Shown: positions 24,248 to 33,000 of the stretch, piece by piece
Layout of the letters: each line of letters begins with the position of its first letter
Numbering within the stretch: the stretch's first letter is position 1
Source of the DNA: Leucobacter weissii
GTDB taxonomy: Bacteria; Actinomycetota; Actinomycetes; Actinomycetales; Microbacteriaceae
Assembly (NCBI RefSeq): GCF_017565745.1
Contig: NZ_JAGDYM010000013.1
Span: 62,001-126,000, forward strand
DNA length: 64,000 nt
Reading direction: 5' to 3'
The notes under the pieces: model-generated
Seen by the model: only the letters and a program-made list of their open reading frames with translations
Database searches by the model: none
What the model was told of the DNA's origin: nothing
Translations under genes and position numbers: made by a program

Positions 24248-26532
24248 GCGAGGAGTTCCCGGCGCTCGACGAGTTCGCCTCCCGGCTCGGCTTCCCGCTC
24301 GACCCCTTCCAGCGCACGGCCTGCGAGCGCCTCGAACAGGGTCGGAGCGTGCTCGTCGCGGCGCCGACGGGTTCCGGCAAGACGACGGTTGCGGAGTTCG
24401 CGGTGCACCTCGCGCGCCGAGCGGCCGACCGCCGGATCTTCTACACGGCCCCGATCAAGGCGCTGTCGAATCAGAAGTTCCGGGAGCTGTGCGCGGAGTA
24501 CGGCGAGGAGCAGGTGGGGCTGCTGACCGGAGACGTCAACCTGCGCGGCGACGCGCCGATCGTGGTCATGACCACGGAGGTGCTGCGCAACATGATCTAC
24601 GCGGAGAGCGACGGCCTGGACGGCCTCGCCTTCGTCGTGCTCGACGAAGTGCACTACCTCGGCGACCGCTGGCGCGGCGCGGTCTGGGAGGAGATCATCC
24701 TGCACCTCCCAGCCGAGGTCCGTCTGGTGTCCCTCTCGGCGACGGTGTCGAACGCCGAGGAGTTCGGCGACTGGATGCACGCCGTCCGCGGCGACACGGA
24801 TGTGATCCTCAGCGAGCACCGGCCGGTCCCGCTCTATCAGCACGTGCTCACGGAGAGAGAGCTGCTGCCCCTCTACGTCGACGGTGCGGGCGAGCTCGCC
24901 GATCGGGGCCGGCTCAACCCGCAGCTCATCCGCATGGATGACGGAGGCACCGGGCATCGCGGCTCGGAGAGCCGATCGGCCGCGGACCACACGCGCGGCC
25001 ACCAGGAACGGTACGGACGCAGGGAGCGCTCGCGGGGGCGCGCCCCGCGCCGCCGCGGGCGGAGGATCTCCCGCTCGGATATCGCCCGCTCCCTCGACGA
25101 GACCGAGCTGCTGCCCGGCATCGTGTTCATCTTCAGCCGGAACGGCTGCGATCAGGCGGTGCTGCAGTGCCTCCACGCGGGCATACGCCTGACCTCGGGC
25201 GAGGAGCGCCGTGAGATACGCGCGGCGGTGCGCGCCACGCTCGACGCGCTGGAGGAGGACGAGCTCCGCGTGCTGGGGGTGAACGAGTGGGTCGCCGGGC
25301 TCGAGCGGGGGATCGCCGCCCACCACGCCGGGCTGCTGCCCCAGTTCAAATCGGTCGTGGAGCAGCTGTTCCAGCGACGTCTGGTGAAGCTCGTGTTCGC
25401 GACGGAGACGCTGGCGCTCGGCATCAACATGCCCGCCCGATCGGTGACCATCGAACGGCTCGACAAGTTCAACGGCGAGCAGCGGGTACCGCTGACGTCG
25501 GGGGAGTACACGCAGCTCACCGGTCGGGCGGGGCGCCGCGGCATCGACCACGAGGGCCATGCCGTCGTGGTCTGGAACGGGGGGATGGATCTCGAGGCGC
25601 TCGCTCATCTCGCCTCCGCGCGGTCCTTCCCCGTGCGCTCGAGCTTCCGGCCGACGCCGAACATGGCGGTCAATCTGCTACAGCGCATGCCGCTCGACCG
25701 CGCCCGCGACACCCTGGAGCTCTCCTTCGCCCAATATCAGGCGGACCGTGCCGTCGTCGACCAGGCTCGAGACCTCCGCGCCGAGCAGCGCTCCCTCGAG
25801 GGCTACGAGGCGGCGGCGCGTCGGGGCAGCGGCGCGGACAGGAAGCGCTGGGAGGATCGGGCTCGGAAGCTGCGCAGGCAGCTCGACCGCGGCCGTCGAC
25901 GGGTGGAGGCCCGGACCGGCACCATCGCGCGGACGTTCGAGCGAGTGGTCGACCTGCTCTCCGAGCTCGACTACCTGATTCCCGCCCGCGGACCCGAGAT
26001 CGAGGTGACCGCCTACGGCCGCCTGCTGCGGCGCATCTACGGGGAGCGGGACCTGCTCGTCGCCGAGTGCCTGAAGAGGAACGCGTGGCGCGGCATCGAT
26101 GCGGCCGGACTCGCCGCCCTGTGCTGCGCGCTGAGCTACGAACCGCGCCGCGATGACGAGGCGGAGGGTCGCTGGCCCGGCGGCGCCTTCCCGCAGGCCT
26201 TCGAACGGACGCTCGAGCTCTGGGACGAGCTGGGGGAGCTGAGCGAGCGGCACCGGCTCGCGTCTGCCGAGAGACCCCACGCCGGCCTCGCGAGCGCGAT
26301 GCACGGCTGGGCGCAGGGGTGGACCCTCGAGCGGACGCTCGAGCGGTCGGGCGTCGGCGCCGGCGACTTCGTGCGTTGGGCGAAGCAGACCATCGACCTG
26401 CTGGACCAGATCGCGCAGGCCTGCGAGCAGGCCGAGGTCGACGTCGATCGGCTGGGCCGTCTCGGGCTCCGGGCGCGGGAGGCGAGGCGGGCGGTGCGTC
26501 GCGGCATCGTCGAGACGGCGAGCAGTTCGTGA
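24244..26532 (+). CDS. DEAD/DEAH-box helicase, HelY/Mtr4-like
   Basis: A 762-residue SKI2-type RNA helicase. Motifs: Q-motif region FPLDPFQRTA, Walker A AAPTGSGKTT (39-48), DEVH (about 134-137), SLSATVSN, GVNEWVAGLERGIAAHHAG and QLTGRAGRRGID (motif VI). The stretch at about 235-280 is a basic, Arg-rich insert between the two RecA domains. The C-terminal part is a helical DSHCT-like region. It is shorter than mycobacterial HelY (about 900). The family probably takes part in RNA turnover or rRNA maturation. Start and stop are both in GTGA overlaps, so tatC, this gene and lnt form a coupled chain. Confidence 0.9.
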   Translation: MSEEFPALDEFASRLGFPLDPFQRTACERLEQGRSVLVAAPTGSGKTTVAEFAVHLARRAADRRIFYTAPIKALSNQKFRELCAEYGEEQVGLLTGDVNLRGDAPIVVMTTEVLRNMIYAESDGLDGLAFVVLDEVHYLGDRWRGAVWEEIILHLPAEVRLVSLSATVSNAEEFGDWMHAVRGDTDVILSEHRPVPLYQHVLTERELLPLYVDGAGELADRGRLNPQLIRMDDGGTGHRGSESRSAADHTRGHQERYGRRERSRGRAPRRRGRRISRSDIARSLDETELLPGIVFIFSRNGCDQAVLQCLHAGIRLTSGEERREIRAAVRATLDALEEDELRVLGVNEWVAGLERGIAAHHAGLLPQFKSVVEQLFQRRLVKLVFATETLALGINMPARSVTIERLDKFNGEQRVPLTSGEYTQLTGRAGRRGIDHEGHAVVVWNGGMDLEALAHLASARSFPVRSSFRPTPNMAVNLLQRMPLDRARDTLELSFAQYQADRAVVDQARDLRAEQRSLEGYEAAARRGSGADRKRWEDRARKLRRQLDRGRRRVEARTGTIARTFERVVDLLSELDYLIPARGPEIEVTAYGRLLRRIYGERDLLVAECLKRNAWRGIDAAGLAALCCALSYEPRRDDEAEGRWPGGAFPQAFERTLELWDELGELSERHRLASAERPHAGLASAMHGWAQGWTLERTLERSGVGAGDFVRWAKQTIDLLDQIAQACEQAEVDVDRLGRLGLRAREARRAVRRGIVETASSS

Positions 26533-28280
26533 GCGACCGGCCCGTGGCGCCCGAATCGCCGGGCTCCCGGCCGCGGCGCCTGCCGTGGTGGCTGGCGTTC
26601 CCGCTGGCGCTGCTGGGCGGGTCGGCGCTCGACGCGGCCACTCCCGCGGTGGCCTGGTGGCCGGCGGCTCTGATCGGCGCGGTCCTCGTGATGGTCGCGG
26701 TCTGGCACCAGCGCATCGGCGCCGCAGCGGCCGCGGGCGCGCTCGCTGGGGCGGGGTTCTGGCTGCCGCACATCTCGTGGCTGACGCTCTATCTCGGGCC
26801 GATTCCCTGGCTCGCGCTCAGCGGCGTGATGATCGCGTGGTTCGCGCTCTTCGGCGCGCTGGCCGCCGTCGCCACTCGCGGTCTGGCGTCGGGTGCTGAG
26901 TTGTGCAGGGTGCGGGGCGCGGGGACCCGGCGCAACTCAGCACCTCAGGCGGTTTCCCCCGAGCGAATACTCGGCGTGCTGCTGCCGCTCGCCCAGGCGG
27001 TGACGGTCGCCGGGCTCTGGGTGCTCCGCGAGCAGGTCCAAGGGGCCTGGCCCTACGGCGGATTCGCCTGGGGAAGGCTCGCGCACACCCAGGCCGAGGG
27101 CCCGCTGGCCGAACTGTCCTCCTGGCTGGGCTTCTCCGGGCTGAGCGGCGTGATCGCGCTCGCGTGCGCGTTGCCGGTCGCGGTCGGCTTCTCGCGTGCG
27201 GCACGAGACGGATCCCGCGGCGCGGCGCGGCGCGCGGCCCTCGCAGTCGGGGTCGTCGCGGTGTCGTTCGCCCTGCTGTCGCTCGTGCCCGCCGCCGAGC
27301 TCGAGCGCACTGGAGCGCTGCGGGTCGCCGCCGTCCAGGGGAACTCGGAGTCGGGGATCTTCGACGATCGGGAGAACGGCGACGTGATCGGCGATCACCT
27401 CCTCGCGACCGAACGGCTGCTCGATGGCCTCGAGGCGAGCGGCGATCGCGTGGACGTGATCGTCTGGCCCGAGAACAGCGCTGAGTTCGATCTGCCCGGT
27501 CAGCCGTATCGGCTTCAGGCCGTCGAGCGCCTCTCCGCCCGAGCCGGCGCACCGATCGTCGTCGGAACGATTCTGCGGAACGAGGACGGCAGCTACACGA
27601 ACAGCACGCTCGTCGTCAGCGCCGAGGTCACCGGCCTCGACGGCACCGGCGCCGACGGCCTGACCGATGCGCGTTACGACAAGCGGAGGCCCGTGCCGTT
27701 CGCCGAGTACATGCCGAACCGGCCGTTCTTCCGCGCCCTCGTGCCCGATCTGGTCGACCTCGTTCAACTCGAGTACACCGCGGGCGCGCGTTCCGCGGTG
27801 ATCGACATCGCTCCCGGCGCGTCCGGCGCCGCGCCCTCGACCGTGCGCGCCGGCATCGCCATCTGCTTCGACATCATCTTCGACGACCACGCGGTCGCGA
27901 TGATCGGCGATGGCGCTGAGGTGATCTTCGCGCAGACCAACAACGCCGACTTCGGCCGCACCGACGAGAGCGCGCAGCAGCTGCAGATCGCCCGCCTGCG
28001 CGCGGTGGAGACCGGGCGCGCGCTCGTCAACATCAGCACGGTCGGCACGAGCGCGGTCGTGCTGCCGGACGGCAGCGAGGCGGACCGGCTGCCGACGCAC
28101 ACGGCCGGGGCGATGATCGCGGAGGTACCGCTCGTGCGCGGCGAGACGCCCGCGCTGCGGCTCGGCTCCGGTATCGCTCTGGCCTGGGGTCTCGCGGCCG
28201 TCGTCGGCGTCGGCCTCGGCGCGGCGGGTGCTCTCCTCGCGCGGGGACGCCGCGGACCGGATCCGGCCGGAGCCCGCTGA
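26529..28280 (+). CDS. lnt: Apolipoprotein N-acyltransferase
   Basis: A 583-residue membrane enzyme that adds the third acyl chain to lipoproteins. N-terminal helices (about 20-240) are followed by a nitrilase-like domain outside the membrane and a last helix (about 545-570). The triad is Glu315 (VWPENSAE), Lys385 (YDKRRPVPFAEY) and Cys446 (AICFDII). It would act on lipoproteins such as the FKBP and CtaC products of this window. Oddity: residues 122-139 (SGAELCRVRGAGTRRNSA), between two membrane helices, are encoded by a palindromic repeat (26892-26944) also seen at 57934. The frame is intact. Confidence 0.9.
   Translation: MSDRPVAPESPGSRPRRLPWWLAFPLALLGGSALDAATPAVAWWPAALIGAVLVMVAVWHQRIGAAAAAGALAGAGFWLPHISWLTLYLGPIPWLALSGVMIAWFALFGALAAVATRGLASGAELCRVRGAGTRRNSAPQAVSPERILGVLLPLAQAVTVAGLWVLREQVQGAWPYGGFAWGRLAHTQAEGPLAELSSWLGFSGLSGVIALACALPVAVGFSRAARDGSRGAARRAALAVGVVAVSFALLSLVPAAELERTGALRVAAVQGNSESGIFDDRENGDVIGDHLLATERLLDGLEASGDRVDVIVWPENSAEFDLPGQPYRLQAVERLSARAGAPIVVGTILRNEDGSYTNSTLVVSAEVTGLDGTGADGLTDARYDKRRPVPFAEYMPNRPFFRALVPDLVDLVQLEYTAGARSAVIDIAPGASGAAPSTVRAGIAICFDIIFDDHAVAMIGDGAEVIFAQTNNADFGRTDESAQQLQIARLRAVETGRALVNISTVGTSAVVLPDGSEADRLPTHTAGAMIAEVPLVRGETPALRLGSGIALAWGLAAVVGVGLGAAGALLARGRRGPDPAGAR
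26892..26944. repeat. REP-like palindrome inside lnt
   Basis: GGTGCTGAGTTGTGC (26892-26906) pairs with GCGCAACTCAGCACC (26930-26944): 14 of 15 positions are Watson-Crick and one is a G-T pair. The left arm and loop start, GTGCTGAGTTGTGCAGGGTG, match the palindrome at 57938 onward with one difference. The copy stays in frame within lnt. The plausible explanation is insertion of a repeat family member into a loop-coding region. Confidence 0.65.
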
Positions 28281-28290
28281 TCCCGGGACG

Positions 28291-28313
28291 ACGGCCGCCG
28301 AGGGAGGCCGTCA
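28291..28313. terminator. Stem-loop between lnt and rbpA
   Basis: GACGGCC and GGCCGTC with a nine-base loop between two convergent genes; it includes the end of rbpA. Confidence 0.45.
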
Positions 28314-28673
28314 GCCCCGATCGCCGCCGCGGCGGGCTCGGAGCAGTTCCAGCCGGTCCTGCAGCAGCTGCTCGAGCTCCTCGCGGCTGCGCCGCTCGAG
28401 CAGCATGTCCCAGTGGGTGCGTTGCTGCTGCCCCTTCTCCTCGAACTCCGCTCTGGCGGCGCGGCCGGCCTCGTCGTCGAGGAAGCCCAGTTCTCCGCTG
28501 CGGGGATCGAACCATTCCGCCGGGGCCTCGGCCTCCCGATCGAACATCACCGAGAAGCGGGTGCCCTTCTCCGTGAGGTACTCCACCGCGCGCCGAGGCG
28601 CGAACTCGATGCCGGTCTCGCCCTGCAGGCTGGTGGAACCAATTCGCGCGCCGCGAAGTGTGCGCTCGGCCAT
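28311..28673 (-). CDS. rbpA: RNA polymerase-binding protein RbpA
   Basis: A 120-residue actinobacterial transcription factor. RbpA binds sigma-2 and the RNA polymerase beta' zipper and helps open promoter complexes. The ending THWDMLLERRSREELEQLLQ is the hallmark sigma-interaction and basic-linker part; MAERTLRGARIGS and the APRR segment fit the N-terminal tail. Unlike the zinc-binding Streptomyces type it has no cysteine, like many other actinobacterial RbpA. The ATG follows AAGGAGG at ideal spacing, and TAGGCT at about 28744-28749 (minus) may be the -10 box, giving a leader of about 60 bases. Confidence 0.93.
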   Translation of the reverse strand: MAERTLRGARIGSTSLQGETGIEFAPRRAVEYLTEKGTRFSVMFDREAEAPAEWFDPRSGELGFLDDEAGRAARAEFEEKGQQQRTHWDMLLERRSREELEQLLQDRLELLRARRGGDRG

Positions 28674-28743
28674 CGGTCCTCCTTGTCCGCGAAGCCGCAC
28701 GGGCGGGCCTCGCGATTCTCTCGCGGCTTTCGCCGTTCCGTGC

Positions 28744-28749
28744 AGCCTA
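28744..28749 (-). promoter_or_regulatory. Possible -10 box of rbpA
   Basis: TAGGCT on the minus strand, 70 bases upstream of the rbpA ATG. Confidence 0.45.
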
Positions 28750-28802
28750 GCGCGCCCGGCCCATCGGCGACAGGTCCGTTCCCGTATCGTCACCCGACGG
28801 AC

Positions 28803-28808
28803 TACGCT
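28803..28808 (+). promoter_or_regulatory. Possible -10 box of the SDR gene
   Basis: TACGCT, 39 bases before the GTG at 28848. Confidence 0.45.
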
Positions 28809-28847
28809 GGGAAGGATATCTTCCGAGCGATCCACTTAGGAGCCACA

Positions 28848-29609
28848 GTGACTCAGCCACTCGAATCAGGCCGACTCGAGGGCAAGCGCGCCCTCGTCAC
28901 CGGATCGTCGCGGGGGATCGGCGCGGATACGGTGCGCTATCTCGCGCGGGCCGGCGCCGACGTCGTGGTGAACTTCCGCAACAAGGCTCCGCGCGCGGAG
29001 AAGCTGGCAGCCGAGCTGCGCGAGTCGGGCGCTCGCGCGCTCGTGCAGGGCGCCGACCTGACCGATCCCGCCTCGCTCTCGGAGATGTTCGACGCGATCG
29101 CGCAGGAGTTCGGCGGGCTCGACCTCCTCGTCCTCAACGCCTCGGGCGGTATGGAGAGCGGGATGGGGGAGGACTACGCCCTCCGCCTGAACCGCGACGC
29201 GCAGCTGGCGGTGCTCGACGCCGCGCTGCCGCTGCTGGGAGAGGGATCCCGGGTGGTGTTCGTGACCAGCCACCAGGCCCACTTCATCCGCACGACCCCG
29301 ACCATGCCCGAGTACGAGCCGGTGGCGCTGTCCAAGCGCGCCGGGGAGGACGCGCTGCGCGCGCGCATCCCAGAGCTCGCCGATCGGGGGATCGAGTTCG
29401 TGGTGGTGTCGGGAGACATGATCGAGGGGACGGTGACGGCGACGATGCTGGAACGCGCCCGGCCCGGCGCCATCGAGGCGCGCCGAGAGTCGGCCGGGCG
29501 CCTCTACAACGTCTCGGAGTTCGCCTCCGAGGTCGCGCGGGCGGCGGTGGAGCCGGTCCCGGCCGACCACACTCGCCTCATCGGCGATACCTCCGGCTTC
29601 GTGGGCTGA
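28848..29609 (+). CDS. Short-chain dehydrogenase/reductase, atypical catalytic site
   Basis: A 253-residue SDR with nucleotide motif TGSSRGIGAD (residues 18-27) and LVLNASGG (the NNAG position). The active-site Ser region is VTSHQAHF. At the place of the YxxxK pair the sequence is YEPVALSKRAGE: the Lys is present but the residue four before it is Val, and the nearest Tyr is seven before, so the classical catalytic Tyr is displaced or missing. Actinobacterial paralogs with a similar YEPVAxSK segment exist as far as I recall. Reaction unknown. The GTG follows AGGAG (28838-28842). It is divergent from rbpA. Confidence 0.82.
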   Translation: MTQPLESGRLEGKRALVTGSSRGIGADTVRYLARAGADVVVNFRNKAPRAEKLAAELRESGARALVQGADLTDPASLSEMFDAIAQEFGGLDLLVLNASGGMESGMGEDYALRLNRDAQLAVLDAALPLLGEGSRVVFVTSHQAHFIRTTPTMPEYEPVALSKRAGEDALRARIPELADRGIEFVVVSGDMIEGTVTATMLERARPGAIEARRESAGRLYNVSEFASEVARAAVEPVPADHTRLIGDTSGFVG

Positions 29610-29630
29610 CGCTCGCGGCCTCGCCCCTGA

Positions 29631-29660
29631 CATCCGCCCGCAACGATCCCTCCGCGGATG
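29631..29660 (+). terminator. Stem-loop after the SDR gene
   Basis: CATCCGC and GCGGATG with a 16-base loop, 22 bases after the SDR stop; no T-run. Confidence 0.35.
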
Positions 29661-29860
29661 CGGGCCGGGCCGGGCCTCGGTCCGCGCCGGGCCGGAGCCT
29701 CCCGCGCAGCGGGTCTGGACGCGAGAGAGGCGGGCACGGCTGCGGCGACGGCCGGGCTGCAGCGCGCACCCGTCGACGGGGCAGTGTTACGGGAGTGTTT
29801 CGTGCGCTCCGCCTCTTCGGCGCAACAGGCCATCGGTCGCAGATTCTGCGGTAACGATGG

Positions 29861-29875
29861 CACTTGCGACAAGTG
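29861..29875. promoter_or_regulatory. Candidate operator of the gltB operon
   Basis: Perfect dyad CACTTG-CGA-CAAGTG, about 50 bases upstream of the likely -10 box; another ACTTGTG half site follows at 29885-29891. The pattern does not match the GlnR or AmtR boxes I know. Confidence 0.35.
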
Positions 29876-29923
29876 CTCGAAGAAAACTTGTGTTTTCATT
29901 CGTTCTGCCGAAGAAAGCGGTGC

Positions 29924-29929
29924 TACGCT
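29924..29929 (+). promoter_or_regulatory. Possible -10 box of the gltB operon
   Basis: TACGCT about 85 bases before the GTG at 30014, in the AT-richer part of the leader. TTCTGC at 29903-29908 could be a weak -35. Confidence 0.4.
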
Positions 29930-30013
29930 CGAATCTCCCTGTCAGGGCGTTTTGACGTGCCTCCGGCCCGGCATCGCCTCGGACACGGTCCGATATCCGT
30001 CGAGAGGACGCAT

Positions 30014-33000
30014 GTGACGCGAACGAACCCGAGCCCCCGGCCCGAACGCGCTGACGATGCCTTCGGGCTCTACGATCCTGGTGCGGAGCACAGCGCATGC
30101 GGGGTCGGGTTCATCACGCGCAAGGACGGGCGCCCGAGCCATGACGTGATCGTCAAGGGCGACGAGGCGCTGTGCTCGATTCCGCACCGCGGCGGCATGT
30201 CGTCGGAGGGCGTCGGCGACGGAGCCGGGGTCAGCCTGGACCTCTCCGTCGAGTTCTTCAGCGCGATCACCGGGCAGACCCTGCAGTCCGGGCTGTTCGG
30301 CGTCGGGAACTTCTTCCTGCCGACCGATCCGGCTTTCGAGCCGGAGGCCCGCGCGCTCATCGACCGGGCGATCGGGGAGCGCTTCGAGATCCTCCTCGTC
30401 CGCGAGGTGCCCGTCGACCATTCCGCCGCGAGGCCGGCCGCCGAGCGCTACCAGCTGCCGATCCTCCAGTGGGTGTTCCGATCGCCAGACGGCGAGGACC
30501 GCGCGGCCACCGACCGCGCCGCGAACGAGGCGCTGCTGGAGATCGAGCGCCGGGCCTTCAACGAGCCCGAGCTCGCGGGCCTCTATCCGCTCTCGCTGAG
30601 CGCGCGCACGCAGGTGCTCAAGGGCCGGCTCAATTCCGGCGAGGTGATCCCGTACTTCGTGGATCTCCGCGACGAGCGGCACTCCGTGCGCAGCCTCTAC
30701 TTCCACACCCGGTTCTCGACCAACACCGAGCCCCATCCGACGATGGCGCAGCCGTTCCGGATGCTGGCGCACAACGGCGAGCTCAACACCGACCGCAAGA
30801 ACCGGCTGAGCGACGACGCCCTCGCCCGCTCGAGGCATCGCAGCATCGTGCGGCCCGCGGGCCAGTCCGACAGCAGCCGGCTCGATCAGACGCTGCAGAG
30901 CCGCGTCTTCGACGACGGCCTGGACATCGTGGAGGCCGTCGTCTCGCTCATGCCGCCGGCGTGGGAGAACGACCGCTCGCTCTCGCAGCCGGTGCGCGAC
31001 ATGTTCGAGTTCTTCTCGCTCTACGAGGAGAAGAACGACGGCCCGGCCGCCGTGATCTTCTCCGACGGGGACGTCATCGGCGCGCGCCTCGACCGGCTCG
31101 GCCTGCGCCCCCTGCGGACCGTCGAGACGGAGGAGTACCTGGTGGTCTCCTCCGAGGCCGGCCAGATCGCCTTCGGCCCCGAGGAGATCGTGCACCGCGG
31201 CCGCATCGAGGCCGGGGGCATGCTCTACTTCGACCATCGCGAGGGTCGGAGCTACCGCACCGAGGACGCGCTGGAGAAGCTCGCCGCCCAGCGCGACTAC
31301 GGCGCGCTGCTGCGCGCGGCCATGGTGCGGATCGAGGAGCTCGACTCCGCCGTCTCGACGCGGGGTCCGAACACCCTCGGCTACGAGGGCGACCTGTCGC
31401 TCGGCGGCAGATACGTCTCGTACTCCCTGAACCAGGAGACCTTCCGGTTCATGATGGATCCGATGCTCGCGAACGGCGCGGAGCGGATCTCCGCGATGGG
31501 CTACGGCAACGCGATCAACGCGCTCTCCGACCACGAGGGCGGCATCTCGAAGTACTTCTCGCAGCGCTTCGCGCAGGTGACCAACCCGCCGCTCGACAGC
31601 ATCCGCGAGGCCGACGGCATGAGCATGCGGGTGGCGCTCGGCGCCAAGCCGGACGGGGGCGGAGCGGCCGACACGCAGATCGTGCTGGGCTCGCCCATTC
31701 TCGGCCATCTCGAGATGATCCGGCTGCGCGAGCAGCGGCTCGTGCCGCTCGAACGCTTCGACGCGCTCTACACGCCCGATTTCGCGGATCCGGAGAGGAA
31801 CGCCGCCGGGCTGCTGAGCGCGGTGCAGGAGCTCTGCGACGGCGTCGAGGCCTTCGCGCGCGACGGCGGCGGCATCGCGATCCTCACCGACCGGCAGATC
31901 TCCAGGGATCTCGCGCCCATCCCGCTCGTCATCGGCATCGCCGCGGTCAATCAGCGCCTGATCGAGACGGGGCTGCGGCTCCGGATCTCGGTGGTCATGG
32001 AGAGCGGCCAGATCTCGTCCTCGCACCACGTCGCTGTCGCGCTCGGCTTCGGCGCCTCGGCCGTGTACAGCATCAGCGCCCGTCTGCGCGCCGAGGAGCG
32101 CTATCCCAGCCCGGTCGGGCCGGCCGAGGACCTCACCGAGACGGACTCCGCGGTCGAGCGCTTCCGCAAGGCCGCCGAGAAGTCGCTCGCGAAGACGATG
32201 GGCCGGGTCGGCCTGTGCACCGTCGAGAGCTACATCGGGGGCGAGTTCTTCGAGCCGAACTACCTCGACACCAGGGATCCGGTGCTGGCGAAATGGTTCC
32301 CCCACCTGGACTCACCGGTCGGCGGCGTCGGTTTCGTGCGGATCGCCCAGGCCGCCACCGAGTGGCACCAGCGCGCCCGCTCCGTCGAGGACGACTCGCA
32401 GATCCCGCTGCTCGGACTGTTCAAGGAGCGCTCCGAGGGCGCCGGGCACTCCTACGGCACCGCCTCGGTGCGCGGATTCACCGCGCTCACCGAGGAACCG
32501 CCCGCTTTCGCGCCCAAGCCGCACGATCGCCACACCGCGCTCAGGCTGCTTACCGTGCATCAGCTGGAAGACGCCTTCGGCCTCGACGATCACGCCTACC
32601 GGGGCACGGGCTACGAGGAGCTGAGCGACAAGGCGATCGACCAGTTCCGGATCACCCAGGGCTACCGCGACTTCGTGGCGGCCACGAACCTCGAGCGCAC
32701 GCGGCGCCCCTCCGCGCTGCGCGACGTGCTGGCCCTGCCGGTCGACGTCACCGCGGCGCACACGCCGGAGGCCTTCGCCCGCGAGCTCGGCCGCTGCTCC
32801 GAGCTCGGCAACTCGAGCATCCTGGTCCGCGGCCTCGCCGTGGCGAAGACGGCGGACGCCGGCTACCGGCTCACCCTGACGAACGTGGTCGACAGCCTCG
32901 ATCAGCGCGTCGACGCGCTCCGGCAGTTCCTCGTCGAGGCTTACGGTCGGGAGCTGGTCGTCGAAGAGGTCGGCAGCGTCTCGCTCTCGGTGCGAGCCGA

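Larger units (their letters stand above)
29610..30013. other. 404-base gene-free leader of gltB
   Basis: No supported gene is found here. The first third is very GC-rich with several G/C repeats and a stem-loop (29631-29660). The last 200 bases are clearly poorer in GC than the rest, and hold a 15-base dyad (29861-29875), a further ACTTGTG half site and a TACGCT box (29924-29929). I saw no known riboswitch fold. The size and composition suggest regulation of the gltB operon. Confidence 0.5.

Noticed and set aside
29864..30013. N-terminal extension of gltB by the open frame
   Set aside because: The extension would start inside the AT-richer leader upstream of the likely promoter; the GTG at 30014 has GAGAGG and places the catalytic Cys at 29 as in GltB propeptides.
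29610..30013. Riboswitch or T-box in the gltB leader
   Set aside because: I looked for known core motifs (glycine, glutamine, T-box) and saw none; only the dyad is reported.
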